Positions 55,562-63,090 of a stretch of DNA of 64,000 nucleotides are shown piece by piece. The notes under the pieces were generated by a model. That model saw nothing but the letters and a program-made list of their open reading frames with translations. It ran no database searches and had not been told where the DNA came from. How positions within the stretch are numbered: the first letter of the stretch is position 1; each line of letters opens with the position of its first letter. The translations under genes and the position numbers were made by a program. This DNA is from Vibrio splendidus (GTDB lineage: Bacteria; Pseudomonadota; Gammaproteobacteria; Enterobacterales; Vibrionaceae): positions 62,001 to 126,000 of the forward strand of contig NZ_MCUN01000008.1 of the NCBI RefSeq assembly GCF_002873455.1. Direction: 5' to 3'.

Positions 55562-55759
55562 ATGATGAAAGCATATGATCGAATCATGCATCAACAACGA
55601 TGGTTTAAGCCTAGCGTTTCAACTGGATTGAAGGGAGCACATTATGGGACGGCTCTAGGTGCTAGGTTTGGGCCTCAAGGTGTTGTCCTTGGTGGTGCAA
55701 TCGGGTTTGTTAGTGGAGCTTTAATCGGCGGTGTTCTGGATGAGCTAGACGTTCTCTAA
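55562..55759 (+). CDS. Glycine-zipper small membrane protein (copy 2)
   Basis: 65 residues. Polar start (MMKAYDRIMHQQRWFKP), then GTALGARFGPQGVVLGGAIG and FVSGALIGGVLDE. It keeps the glycine-zipper pattern and acidic end of the 32091 protein but little sequence identity outside it. AGGAG upstream. Terminator follows at 55762. Confidence 0.6.
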   Translation: MMKAYDRIMHQQRWFKPSVSTGLKGAHYGTALGARFGPQGVVLGGAIGFVSGALIGGVLDELDVL

Positions 55760-55761
55760 TG

Positions 55762-55796
55762 AAAAAAGTAGAGGTGGTTTTTCCTCTACTTTTTTC
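55762..55796 (+). terminator. Terminator at the end of the module
   Basis: AAAAAGTAGAGG / CCTCTACTTTTT hairpin. Confidence 0.85.
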
Positions 55797-55849
55797 TTTA
55801 TCGTAATTTGTGTTTCTGGCTTTCCCTTAGTGTTGTAAGGGATTCGGGT

Positions 55850-55897
55850 TAGTGTGTCATTAGCTCGTTGGGGATATACATCAAGCACCAATCACAC
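55850..55897. repeat. 48 bp boundary repeat R2
   Basis: GTGTGTCATTAGCTCG, TTGGGGATATACATCAA and ACCAATCACAC; see R1 and R3. Twelve bases from the end of the 55909 gene. Confidence 0.6.
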
Positions 55898-55908
55898 ACC
55901 AGAACTTA

Positions 55909-57378
55909 TCAACCAAAGTCCCACTCAATATCATCATCACAGATAAAGTAAAACTCTTCGTTCTCTTTCGAGTACCCTAGACCAAGCGCTTTCTTCGAGG
56001 CTAGGGAGCCTAGGTAATATGCAAAATGTGGACAAGATACTTTCAGTTTATCCAAGGCGTTCTCTAGGTTTTTGCGTAGACTATCTATTTCCTTGGTTTC
56101 CTCAGCCTCGTCTACTTTAAGCATTTGCTTGAGAGACTCATGGTTAGCTTCGAACCAATTAATGTCTTGGTTTAATATGATTCTTAGATCATTCGTTGTA
56201 AGTAAATCATCCTCATTGATCTTGTTGAGTTCACTTAGTGATTTGACTGCAATAGATACGAGCTTTTCTTTTTCACCAGGATCTTCCGTTTCAAAGCATC
56301 GACATAATAAGTCGAAGAATTGGTTACGTAGTTTTTCTTCATAGCCATGCTTGGAATTAGGTTTTTTAGTTCTCATGCCTAACTCGTGCTGAATATCTTG
56401 TTCGATTTCGTCAGTAGAATAGCCACTACCCATGTTGTAAGAACTCTTGCGGTATTTTTTTAATATTTTATACAGTAGCGACATGCCCTTGGAATTGCGC
56501 ACTGTGGTTCTTTTATCAGTTCCGAACTGAACCAAGAAGTTTTTGCCTTCTGGTTTAAAGGTTACTTTCTCTGGTATCGGGAATTCCACTCTAACCCTGT
56601 CCATTAACCAACTAGCAAAGCTATCGCTCACCTCTATATCTACATACCAATATTCACTGACACTTAGTAAATCCCAATCTGGTTTGAATGGTGCTTTGTC
56701 GAAGTAGCTGATCATAGCCATGTGTCTTTGTAGACCTTCTTCAACGGCAGAGATCTCGTAATTCGGTATAGGGTTGTTGTGCCAGTATATCGGGGGTAAC
56801 TCAACCTCCACCATGTGCTGATTATTTTCTGAAGTGATGGTTTCTTGCGTGTGGGTGAAGTGCGCGAACCCCTTAGCTGATATCTGCCCCGACTGAAGAA
56901 ATTCTATTAGGGTTTGATGTGCTGCGACACTTGCGAGTGCTGACTTGTCGGTATCACTACATAATGTATCGGTAAGTTCTTCCAGTGCTAGCTGTGGCAA
57001 TTCTTTCCATGGGAGTGATTCGTTTGATTCGTGGTGTATATCACTGACTTCATCACGCAGAGGGTGAAAGAACTGACGGTTGCGATTTGGTGAATAGCGA
57101 TAAAAATCGTTGTCGTTTTCATCTGCGAACAAATGACCATCGATGAAATTACTCGCATCAATACACACGTTATCTTCACCATCGTAGTATGAATAGAGCG
57201 TGTTGTTCTCGTAGTACGTGAAAGGTAAAGCTGTTACCAATTCTTCACGCTTCCAGTGGAAGGCTTTGTCTTTTGCTTCAAGATCCCATTCCCCTCGTTG
57301 TTCTTCGACGGGTATTCCTAGTTTTCTTTCGGCTAGCCAAAGACAGGCTGAGTAAGCCTTTTTTAATGATATAGACAT
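55909..57378 (-). CDS. Large hypothetical protein divergent from integrase 3
   Basis: 489 residues, acidic, no signal or membrane helix. N-terminal region has KKAYSACLWLAERKLGIP, a possible DNA-contact helix; central region WYVDIEVSDSFASWLMD; helical C-terminus (SLRKNLENALDKLKVSCPHFAYYLG). Same size class, strand and position (divergent from the integrase) as the 518-residue gene of element 2, without obvious sequence similarity. No family recognised. Confidence 0.55.
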   Translation of the reverse strand: MSISLKKAYSACLWLAERKLGIPVEEQRGEWDLEAKDKAFHWKREELVTALPFTYYENNTLYSYYDGEDNVCIDASNFIDGHLFADENDNDFYRYSPNRNRQFFHPLRDEVSDIHHESNESLPWKELPQLALEELTDTLCSDTDKSALASVAAHQTLIEFLQSGQISAKGFAHFTHTQETITSENNQHMVEVELPPIYWHNNPIPNYEISAVEEGLQRHMAMISYFDKAPFKPDWDLLSVSEYWYVDIEVSDSFASWLMDRVRVEFPIPEKVTFKPEGKNFLVQFGTDKRTTVRNSKGMSLLYKILKKYRKSSYNMGSGYSTDEIEQDIQHELGMRTKKPNSKHGYEEKLRNQFFDLLCRCFETEDPGEKEKLVSIAVKSLSELNKINEDDLLTTNDLRIILNQDINWFEANHESLKQMLKVDEAEETKEIDSLRKNLENALDKLKVSCPHFAYYLGSLASKKALGLGYSKENEEFYFICDDDIEWDFG

Positions 57379-57420
57379 TGTTAGCTGTATTTTTTTAATA
57401 AGTTTTTGGATTGTCTCATT

Positions 57421-57440
57421 TTTTCCAGTTCTTTCCAGCC
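57421..57440. promoter_or_regulatory. TTTCCA-repeat motif, site 1
   Basis: TTTTCCAGTTCTTTCCAGCC: two TTCCAG units ten bases apart, 39 bp before integrase 3. Recurs at 58839 and 62244. Confidence 0.55.
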
Positions 57441-57478
57441 TTGGGTTATATCGATTAACTGATATTTGGATGGATTAA

Positions 57479-58636
57479 ATGAGCAGTACATCTATAGAAA
57501 TGACCCAGAAGGTACTTAACGCCTTGCCTCGTCCTGCTAAGGGCGAGCAAGGTGTTGAGTATCGATGGGCTAAGAACTCTCGCTTACGTTTATTGGTAAC
57601 AGCATCGAGCAAACGTTGGATAGTGCGCCTTGGCTGGAAAGGTCAACGCTACTACGAGTCGTTTGGTACTTACCCTGAAATGAAGTTTGCTGACCTTGAG
57701 AAGTTGGCTTACCAGTTTATTGCTGATGTTCAGTCTGGTGCTTACCGCAAGGGATCGCGCCTGACTGTTCAGCAGTTCTTTGATGAAGTACTCGTGCCTT
57801 TCAGTCAACGTCACCACCGTGATCATAAGACGTTTGTATCTCGCTCTAAGCGTGTCATGTCTGCGATGGGAAATAAGCGTATCACTGATGTGACTCGTCG
57901 TGATGTGGAGAAATTTCTTAACTCTTTAACGGGATTGTCGAATTCAACCTTAAATCGCTACCAAGCATTCTTATCTAAGCTGTTCTCTATGGCGGTCGAG
58001 CACGACATTATTGATAAGAGCCCTGTAAAGGGTATTAAAAAGCTGGTGGAGAATAACCAGAAAGACCGAGTGTTGTCCTCTAAAGAGATGGAAAGCTTTT
58101 GTCGTCATGCTTGCGCTGAACCTAACTTCATTCATGCCTATGCGTTGATGATTGGTCTTCTTACAGGTATGCGTATTGGTAACGTGATGAGTCTTACGCG
58201 CTCCATGTTAGCTGATGATTTATCGTCTGCATTGTTACCTATGACTAAGTCGGGTAAATCGCAGAGAATTTACTTCTCTGAGCCAGCCCAGCGCCTAATC
58301 CGAAAGTGTCTCAAGGTTTCTTTCAATGATTGGGTATTCCCGTCGCTGAAGAACCAAGGTCAGCATATTGCCTACCCACGCGCTTGTATGGAGCGCATTC
58401 AGCAAGCCATGAAAGTGGAAGGTTCGCTAGAAGCGCCTTTCACTATTCACGATCTACGTCGTACTCAAGCGACTCAAATGTTGCATGTAACGAACGACAT
58501 TCGATTAGTTCAGCAAAGCCTTGGTCATTCTAATGTGAATGTCACCGAGCGTTACGCCTATTACCAAAACACCCATCTAGCGCAAGCTACTCAGCAGACT
58601 GTTGAGTCGATGCTACCTAATTTCCAATTCAGCTAA
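57479..58636 (+). CDS. Tyrosine-type integrase of element 3
   Basis: 385 residues, a different branch from the other two. Arm domain LRLLVTASSKRWIVRLGWKGQ, core-binding domain (about 95-175), catalytic Arg in LTGMRIGNV, Lys in TKSGKSQRI, HDLRRTQAT, His in LGHSNVN and Tyr in TERYAYYQ. Probably autoregulated through the TTTCCA site. Only 10 bp separate its stop from the AlpA-like start. Confidence 0.9.
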   Translation: MSSTSIEMTQKVLNALPRPAKGEQGVEYRWAKNSRLRLLVTASSKRWIVRLGWKGQRYYESFGTYPEMKFADLEKLAYQFIADVQSGAYRKGSRLTVQQFFDEVLVPFSQRHHRDHKTFVSRSKRVMSAMGNKRITDVTRRDVEKFLNSLTGLSNSTLNRYQAFLSKLFSMAVEHDIIDKSPVKGIKKLVENNQKDRVLSSKEMESFCRHACAEPNFIHAYALMIGLLTGMRIGNVMSLTRSMLADDLSSALLPMTKSGKSQRIYFSEPAQRLIRKCLKVSFNDWVFPSLKNQGQHIAYPRACMERIQQAMKVEGSLEAPFTIHDLRRTQATQMLHVTNDIRLVQQSLGHSNVNVTERYAYYQNTHLAQATQQTVESMLPNFQFS

Positions 58637-58646
58637 GGAGAACACG

Positions 58647-58829
58647 ATGAAAAATGCATTAACAGTAGAAGAGTTTGCAGAGGCATACAGCCTTAACCCT
58701 GCCACAGTGAGAACTAATGTGACTCGAAAGCCTGACAGCTTACCCAAGGTATTACGCATTGGTCGTAGTGTCCGCTTTTTAGTCAGTGAAATTGATAAGT
58801 GGGAAAAAACTTTATTGGAAACGGCATAA
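58647..58829 (+). CDS. AlpA-like HTH protein (candidate excisionase)
   Basis: 60 residues from the ATG at 58647, AAGGAG upstream. MerR/AlpA-like HTH: LTVEEFAEAYSLNPATVRTNV, then LPKVLRIGRSVRFLVSEIDKW, the usual wing ending. Such proteins act as excisionases or activators of the adjacent integrase. Candidate binder of the TTTCCA sites that bracket it. Confidence 0.75.
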   Translation: MKNALTVEEFAEAYSLNPATVRTNVTRKPDSLPKVLRIGRSVRFLVSEIDKWEKTLLETA

Positions 58830-58838
58830 ACCACGAAA

Positions 58839-58858
58839 TTTTCCAGTTCTTTCCAGCT
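58839..58858. promoter_or_regulatory. TTTCCA-repeat motif, site 2
   Basis: TTTTCCAGTTCTTTCCAGCT, 19 of 20 identical to site 1; precedes the 145-residue gene. Confidence 0.55.
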
Positions 58859-58933
58859 ATTACTTTTGCCAGTCGAGATTGGCTTGATTGGTACACAAAC
58901 TTAAATAAAACATAAATCGATGGAGATTTTATT

Positions 58934-59371
58934 ATGACGACTTCAACTCAACCACTATTCATCCGTAACGGTAACTCTGTAGTAAATGCGAGTACTGCAA
59001 CGAGTTTGACTCATAACGGTGACTTTACTTTGTTACTGGATGATAAATGTCAGAAGGTAGCTTTCGATCAAAGCGAGAAAGCGCCTGAATTGTTTGAACG
59101 TGTGAAGAAAGCAATTAAACCGCATGACAAGTATGGATTGGTGCTAGATAACGGTGGCTTTATTGATGCACGTGTTATCTCAAATGTGTTCGTATCTCCG
59201 AAGACTGGTAATTTAGTTATGGTTGGTCTTAATGAGCGTCCTCTATGTGTTCTTGATGCTAAGACTTTCTCTGATCTAGATGGATTGATCGAAGTGATCT
59301 TGGATGCTCTGGTTAGTGTCGGTGAGGGTGAGAAGTTCCCTGCTATTGAATGGTCTGCTTACAAGGCTTAG
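58934..59371 (+). CDS. Hypothetical 145-residue protein before the polymerase
   Basis: No signal or membrane segment; mixed strands and turns (FIRNGNSVVNASTATSL, YGLVLDNGGFIDARVISNVF, NLVMVGLNERPLCVLDAK). The compact beta pattern could be an OB-like ssDNA-binding protein, or, since protein-primed polymerases need one, a terminal protein; neither is shown. GGAG upstream. A terminator-like hairpin follows at 59395. Confidence 0.5.
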   Translation: MTTSTQPLFIRNGNSVVNASTATSLTHNGDFTLLLDDKCQKVAFDQSEKAPELFERVKKAIKPHDKYGLVLDNGGFIDARVISNVFVSPKTGNLVMVGLNERPLCVLDAKTFSDLDGLIEVILDALVSVGEGEKFPAIEWSAYKA

Positions 59372-59394
59372 TAATCTGATTTCGATTTAACACT

Positions 59395-59417
59395 ATGGCT
59401 CTTCGGAGCCATTTTTT
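59395..59417 (+). terminator. Hairpin between the 145-residue gene and polymerase
   Basis: ATGGCT-CTTCGG-AGCCAT then six T; may be a partial terminator setting polymerase level. Confidence 0.6.
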
Positions 59418-59436
59418 GATCTAAGAGGAGGATAAA

Positions 59437-59964
59437 ATGGAAGAATCAATGAATTACTGGGTTGAAGATGTAGACATTAAGATTGAAGAATCATTTGATG
59501 GTATCGAGGTCGATGAAAACTTGGTTGAAGCGTGGGGTAGTGCGAGTAACGATGAGCATGTAGATGAAACACTTGGTAGTATTTCGGTAGAGACTATACC
59601 GCCTGTTGAAAACGTTCTTGAGTATGATAATTCGAAGAAGAGTAAGCGCTATAAGGCACGTACTAAGTTCTTCGACCGTCCGATTATCTCATTCGATACT
59701 GAGTATGTGTTGTCGAAGTGTGGTAAGTACAACCGAGTTCTAAGCTATCAATTTGTCACTTTACATAATGGCAAAGTGTCTAAGTTGGTGTTGTATCCAG
59801 ACTCAACTAAAAAGTCTGGTCGTTTATCGATGGACTACTGCTTTGCTCGTGTCATTGAAAAGGCCATTGAAGATGATGTACTTGAGCGTTGGCCTACCGA
59901 TATCATCGTCACAGCTCACTTCATGAAAGCTGACCTATTTAACTTCAATCAGGCTTTTGAGTAA
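59437..59964 (+). CDS. Family B DNA polymerase, N-terminal exonuclease part (ends at in-frame TAA)
   Basis: 175 residues behind a strong AGGAGG. An acidic leader of about 70 residues is followed by a 3'-5' exonuclease domain: motif Exo I is ISFDTEYV (Asp-x-Glu) and Exo II-like region VTAHFMKADLFNF. The frame is closed by TAA at 59962-59964 and continues open directly after it as VKTHIKGIRKTV into the polymerase part, so this is one gene with a nonsense codon. Confidence 0.75.
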   Translation: MEESMNYWVEDVDIKIEESFDGIEVDENLVEAWGSASNDEHVDETLGSISVETIPPVENVLEYDNSKKSKRYKARTKFFDRPIISFDTEYVLSKCGKYNRVLSYQFVTLHNGKVSKLVLYPDSTKKSGRLSMDYCFARVIEKAIEDDVLERWPTDIIVTAHFMKADLFNFNQAFE

Positions 59965-59997
59965 GTCAAAACTCATATTAAGGGTATCCGTAAAACC

Positions 59998-62142
59998 GTG
60001 GCTAGTCTGGGGGATGCGTATGAATTGGATTTGAGTAAGGTCATGACTCGTCGTATAGATAAAGAGCCAGTTCAGATTAAAGATAAGAACCGCAATTATC
60101 ACACCTTACATATGTCATTTTTTGACACCATGTTACTTGCTCCTGCTAGCGCTCAGTCTTTATCGGCTGTCGGAAATATCGTAGGCGTCCCTAAATTGGA
60201 AATACCAGAACCATACAGCATTGAACGTATGGATGAATATCTTGCCGGTAATAAGACTGGATTTGAAGAGTATGGTTTAACTGATAGTCTCATATCTGCT
60301 CTTCATTTCAAGATGACGGCTGACCTATGTAAAGAGCTAGGTTTGAAGTCGGTGCCTTATACGATTGGTGGTATGGCGGTAAAAACATTCATTAACTCGC
60401 TTGATGACCCTAAAAGTTATCGCAAGCTATTTGGTTTTGAAGAAAAGAAGCTTGAAATATGGTCGAAAGAAACTGGCAAGGTTCGTACAGTCACTATTGA
60501 AGAGCCTACTCAAGCTCGTAAGACTATGGAGTGGTTCGCATCAGAGTGTTATAGCGGTGGAAGAAACGAAAGTTTTTGGGGAGCTGCGACGCCTATAGAT
60601 ACTTGGAATGATCTGGATGTGCCTTCTTGCTATGGAGCTATTACGAATGGTTTGCGCGAAATTTCGTATGAAGATATGTATATGAGTAACAAGGTGGAAG
60701 ATTTTTTTGGTGACAAGATGGCACTTGCTTGGGTTGAATTTGAGTATCCATCTTCTGCTCGCCATCCGTCACTTGTTGTTCGCGATAAGGATTCGCTGAT
60801 TTTCCCACTCAGTGGTGAGACTCACTGCACGGGACATGAATTAGAAGTCGCCTATAACCAAGGCGCAAAAATTAAGATCAAGCAGGGTTTCATATTTCCA
60901 TGGAAAAACGATGTGCGGATCTTTGAGAAGTACATGAAGTGGGGGCGTGAAAAGCGAAAGAGCTATGATAAAGGCTCGTTTCAGGAAAAATTTGTTAAAG
61001 AAATGTTAAATTCAACGTACGGTAAATTTAGCCAAAACGTAAAACCAAAGCAAACATTTTCAGTGGAGGATGGATACAGTAAGCCTCAACCTCCATCCAA
61101 ATTGACCAATCCATTTTATGCATCGTATACATGTGGTCTGGCTCGCGCACTGTTAGGTGAAATGTTAGCTGGTGTTCCATCCAACAAAACCGTTGTATCT
61201 GTTACTACGGATGGGTTTTTGACTAACGCTGATATTGACGAAATAGATTTAACTGGACCAATTTGCCAACGCTTCCGTGAGCTGTTTCATCGTATGGAGC
61301 CTAATGGTGGTGAGATTCTAGAAGTTAAGCACAAGGCTAAGCAACTTATCTGTGCGAAGACGCGCGCTCAATATACGGTAACTCCAATGGACGGTTGGGA
61401 GCCTGTACTTGCGAAAGGTGGGGTTCAGGTGCCTAAACAAGTTACGGATCAAAATCAGTACATGGTGGATCTATACAAAAAACGAACACCTGAACATAAG
61501 ACGGATTCATCTCATTTAACATCGCTACGTAATATGTGTACAGAACGCAAAGATATGCTGATGGAACGAAAGCAATCACGCTTGAACCTTGAGTTTGATA
61601 TGAAGCGTGAGCCTATCAATCCACGAGTTATCGAAGTTGATGGTGTTCCATTAGTTAGCTTTGAAACTAAACCGTTTAAGAATGCTTTTGAGATGCGTTA
61701 TACACGTATCCGCTTCGATGCTTGGCGTAAGAGTGGTCGCTGTTTGAAGACCATTGATGACTGGTACGACTGGCAGGAACGTTTAAGTATGTATAAAGCT
61801 AACGACAAGGGCGAAGTTCGTTTAAAGAAAGATGAAAAGTCTGATGAATTAATGGCTCGTTTGTTTGTGCGCTTTTACGGTCATGAAGTATCAGGCATCA
61901 CTAAGAAAGATATTACCGCTAAAGCTCTATCTGAATGGTTTGTAGAGTTAGGTTATGACATTAAGCCTAGCTTGGTGCGTGGTGCTGGTCGAACAAAGCT
62001 TGTGGAAGGTACTGTTCCCCTCACTCCATCAACGTTGAAGTTAGCGACACTGCTGGTGGGTAAATTTCCTCAATTTGACCCTGCGCCTTTGTTTAATGCC
62101 TCCCGTGAAGAAGTTATGCGTCAATTAGAAAATATTTCGTAA
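59998..62142 (+). CDS. Family B DNA polymerase (protein-primed/viral type), main part
   Basis: 714 residues from a GTG at 59998, in the same frame as the upstream part. Exo III-like tract LSKVMTRRID...MSFFDTMLLAPAS; motif A NDLDVPSCYGAI (Asp-x-x-Ser-x-Tyr); a long A-B spacer fitting the TPR1 insert of protein-primed enzymes; motif B KEMLNSTYGKFSQ; motif C VVSVTTDGFLT (first Asp of DTDS is Thr); KxY-like CAKTRAQYTV. Belongs with the DNA_pol_B_2 group of viruses and linear plasmids. Whether the lone C-terminal part is made is unknown. Confidence 0.78.
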   Translation: MASLGDAYELDLSKVMTRRIDKEPVQIKDKNRNYHTLHMSFFDTMLLAPASAQSLSAVGNIVGVPKLEIPEPYSIERMDEYLAGNKTGFEEYGLTDSLISALHFKMTADLCKELGLKSVPYTIGGMAVKTFINSLDDPKSYRKLFGFEEKKLEIWSKETGKVRTVTIEEPTQARKTMEWFASECYSGGRNESFWGAATPIDTWNDLDVPSCYGAITNGLREISYEDMYMSNKVEDFFGDKMALAWVEFEYPSSARHPSLVVRDKDSLIFPLSGETHCTGHELEVAYNQGAKIKIKQGFIFPWKNDVRIFEKYMKWGREKRKSYDKGSFQEKFVKEMLNSTYGKFSQNVKPKQTFSVEDGYSKPQPPSKLTNPFYASYTCGLARALLGEMLAGVPSNKTVVSVTTDGFLTNADIDEIDLTGPICQRFRELFHRMEPNGGEILEVKHKAKQLICAKTRAQYTVTPMDGWEPVLAKGGVQVPKQVTDQNQYMVDLYKKRTPEHKTDSSHLTSLRNMCTERKDMLMERKQSRLNLEFDMKREPINPRVIEVDGVPLVSFETKPFKNAFEMRYTRIRFDAWRKSGRCLKTIDDWYDWQERLSMYKANDKGEVRLKKDEKSDELMARLFVRFYGHEVSGITKKDITAKALSEWFVELGYDIKPSLVRGAGRTKLVEGTVPLTPSTLKLATLLVGKFPQFDPAPLFNASREEVMRQLENIS

Positions 62143-62152
62143 ATGATGAAGT

Positions 62153-62184
62153 GCCATGAGCCCTTGTATAGCAAGGGTTCATGG
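62153..62184. terminator. Hairpin after the polymerase gene
   Basis: CCATGAGCCCTTG / CAAGGGTTCATGG (one G-T pair), no T run; ends two bases before R3. Confidence 0.55.
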
Positions 62185-62185
62185 C

Positions 62186-62233
62186 CTGTGTGTATCTAGT
62201 TCGTTGGGGATATACATCAATAACCAATCACAC
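62186..62233. repeat. 48 bp boundary repeat R3
   Basis: GTGTGTATCTAG, TTCGTTGGGGATATACAT, then CAATAACCAATCACAC. Ten bases before a TTTCCA motif. Confidence 0.6.
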
Positions 62234-62243
62234 AACCTCATTT

Positions 62244-62263
62244 CTTTCCAAATCTTTCCAGCT
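62244..62263. promoter_or_regulatory. TTTCCA-repeat motif, site 3
   Basis: CTTTCCAAATCTTTCCAGCT, 16 of 20 identical to site 2; 58 bp before the RNase H-like gene. Confidence 0.5.
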
Positions 62264-62320
62264 TAATCCTATGCCACAACGTCGTGGCTAATTTACTAAT
62301 GGAAATTTGAGGGTATTAAA

Positions 62321-62998
62321 ATGGCTGTATCGCACCGTAATTATTATTTAGCTATCACTAATGGAAGCATTGTTCCTGTTAAAACTATCGATGAGGCTAA
62401 ATTGTTAGCTCATGGAAAGCCGGGAGGTTTAACAAAAGGATTTGATTCTTATGATGATGCTGTTGCTGCTATACCTGCAATTCGCGCTGAAATTAAGCGT
62501 CGTTTATCGAAAAAGAAGGTGAAACGTAATCGTCGTGATAAATATCAACAGAAAGAGAACTTTAGCCACTTAAAGTCATTTTTACCTGAATATCAAACTG
62601 CGAAAAATAAGCTAGTACTGACTTGCTACTTCGGTGGTAAGAATGCCGATTCAACCATTACAGGCTCTGATGGAAAGAGTGAGATTGTTGCTCTGAGTTC
62701 TGGTGCTACTGCCAAGCTGAAATATCTAGAGCTGGCTCAGGCAGCGATTCAGTATGCTGAGAACGCAATAAATGATGGTGTGAATAGTGTCGAAGTTTGG
62801 GGTATTGATGGTTCGGTGCTTGTCACTCTGAATGAATGGGCTCCGAGATACCGTGAACGTGGCTGGGTTAATTCGTACCATAAGCCCATTGCACATCGAG
62901 AAGTTATCGAACCGATGTTGGCTCTGTATGAAAAGCTAGGCGATAAGGTGAAACTGAACACGGGCGAGCAACCAATAGATAACGATGCACCATTCTAA
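62321..62998 (+). CDS. RNase H-like protein with viroplasmin-type N-terminal domain
   Basis: 225 residues. The N-terminus, YYLAITNGSIVPVKTIDEAK...KPGGLTKGFDSYDDAVAAI, follows the pattern of the RNA/DNA-hybrid binding domain of eukaryotic-type RNase H1 and caulimovirus viroplasmin. A basic linker (KKKVKRNRRDKY) leads to a C-terminal RNase HI-like half: LKYLELAQAAIQYA (catalytic Glu position), SVEVWGIDGSVLVTLNEW (Asp) and RERGWVNSYHKPIAHREVI, like the NWxxRGWK...KPVKN handle segment. The first strand Asp is not evident. Role may be primer removal for element replication. Confidence 0.6.
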   Translation: MAVSHRNYYLAITNGSIVPVKTIDEAKLLAHGKPGGLTKGFDSYDDAVAAIPAIRAEIKRRLSKKKVKRNRRDKYQQKENFSHLKSFLPEYQTAKNKLVLTCYFGGKNADSTITGSDGKSEIVALSSGATAKLKYLELAQAAIQYAENAINDGVNSVEVWGIDGSVLVTLNEWAPRYRERGWVNSYHKPIAHREVIEPMLALYEKLGDKVKLNTGEQPIDNDAPF

Positions 62999-63013
62999 CT
63001 AAACATAAAGTTA

Positions 63014-63064
63014 GCCCTACAGGGGCTGAGAGGCTTGTCCTCTCAGATCCTGTGGGGTTTTTTA
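63014..63064 (+). terminator. Two-tier terminator after the RNase H-like gene
   Basis: CCCTACAGG and CTGAGAGG pair with CCTCTCAG and CCTGTGGGG, followed by a T run. Confidence 0.85.
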
Positions 63065-63090
63065 CTATCTGAATTACTGGAATAATACCG

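Larger units (their letters stand above)
46837..55897. mobile_element. Element 2, about 9 kb, between repeats R1 and R2
   Basis: Contains its own integrase (49998) and the second copy of the island module, preceded by a PIN/NYN-like gene and a 518-residue HTH protein. Boundaries are inferred from the repeats. No structural or conjugation genes. Confidence 0.55.
55850..62233. mobile_element. Element 3, about 6.3 kb, between R2 and R3 (may extend further right)
   Basis: Holds a 489-residue unknown, integrase 3, AlpA-like protein, a 145-residue unknown and a split family B polymerase. A motif shared with the DNA right of R3 suggests the functional element may include the RNase H gene. Confidence 0.5.

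Noticed and set aside
59437..62142. Calling the PolB gene frameshifted
   Set aside because: The two parts are in the same reading frame; the lesion is a single stop codon.
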